From: Gammaproteobacteria bacterium
Lineage (GTDB): Bacteria; Pseudomonadota; Gammaproteobacteria; Pseudomonadales; Oleiphilaceae
Assembly (NCBI GenBank): GCA_029268325.1
Contig: JAJUGC010000129.1
Location: forward strand, 1 to 6,529
DNA: 6,529 nucleotides
Direction: 5' to 3'
Part shown: in pieces, positions 6,391 through 6,529 of the stretch
Numbering within the stretch: the first letter of the stretch is position 1
Layout of the letters: each line of letters opens with the position of its first letter
The notes under the pieces: model-generated
The model's database searches: none
Seen by the model: only the letters and a program-made list of their open reading frames with translations
Told to the model about the DNA's origin: nothing
Program-made: the position numbers and the translations under genes

Positions 6391-6529
6391 ATGTCGGCTC
6401 CCCAAGTGATTCGCTTTTTCGATGAACCAACCAATACCTTCAGATACATTGTGCGTGACCCGGGCTCCCAGAGCTGCGCCATTATCGATTCGGTACTGAA
6501 TCTGGACTACGCCTCCGGGCGCACCAGCA
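6391..6529 (+). CDS. MBL-fold metallo-hydrolase, Blh/persulfide dioxygenase type, N-terminus only
   Basis: The first 46 codons of a gene that runs off the window. The ATG has GAGG eight bases upstream. The protein opens MSAPQVIRFFDEPTNTFRY, then reads VRDPGSQSCAIIDSVLNLD and YASGRTS. The FDEPT.T..Y, DP and AIIDSVLDxDxASGRT pattern is typical of the beta-lactamase-like hydrolases related to Blh and ETHE1, iron enzymes that oxidise glutathione persulfide to sulfite in sulfide detoxification. The metal-binding HxHxDH motif would lie beyond the edge, so catalytic competence cannot be judged. In other bacteria such genes are often controlled by an ArsR-type persulfide sensor (BigR/SqrR); none is visible here. 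The general fold is confident, the specific persulfide dioxygenase role less so. Confidence 0.8.
   Translation, partial: MSAPQVIRFFDEPTNTFRYIVRDPGSQSCAIIDSVLNLDYASGRTS

Overview
The window looks like chromosome of a marine-type gammaproteobacterium. Marinobacter or a close relative is my guess from gene content, moderately high GC, Shine-Dalgarno spacing and protein style; no rRNA or other phylogenetic marker is present. There are six genes: two run off the window ends, one has a broken reading frame, and four are complete. I see no tRNA, rRNA, CRISPR array, insertion sequence, integrase or phage gene.

Layout. (1) 1-551, minus strand: the 5' part of a membrane sensor with two or three transmembrane helices and the start of a GAF-like domain. 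Its frame is broken once between about 305 and 372. (2) 552-853: divergent intergenic region with candidate plus-strand promoters. (3) 854-1702, plus: a tandem two-domain 6-pyruvoyl/6-carboxytetrahydropterin synthase-like protein whose active-site residues are divided unequally between the halves. (4) 1703-1914: a leader with a perfect 9-bp hairpin and a GC-rich repeat. (5) 1915-3654, plus: a SulP anion transporter with a STAS tail. (6) 3784-5634, plus: a periplasmic-sensing 7TMR-DISM diguanylate cyclase with intact GGEEF and inhibitory site. (7) 5670-6278, minus: a secreted DUF3365/Tll0287-like protein with one CxxCH heme c motif, convergent with the cyclase. (8) 6391 to the end, plus: the N-terminus of a metallo-beta-lactamase-fold hydrolase of the Blh/persulfide dioxygenase type, divergent from the heme protein.

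How they may fit together. The GAF sensor and the 7TMR-DISM cyclase are both signalling proteins. The heme protein could sense redox state or a small ligand in the periplasm. The SulP transporter and the Blh-type hydrolase suggest a sulfur theme (sulfate or related anion movement, persulfide removal). The genes do not form one operon: strands alternate and most genes have their own upstream region. A joint sulfur/redox-to-c-di-GMP role is therefore a hypothesis, not a reading of the sequence. The most concrete oddities are the frame break in the GAF sensor, the divided active site of the pterin synthase-like protein, and a perfect inverted repeat just before the cyclase gene.
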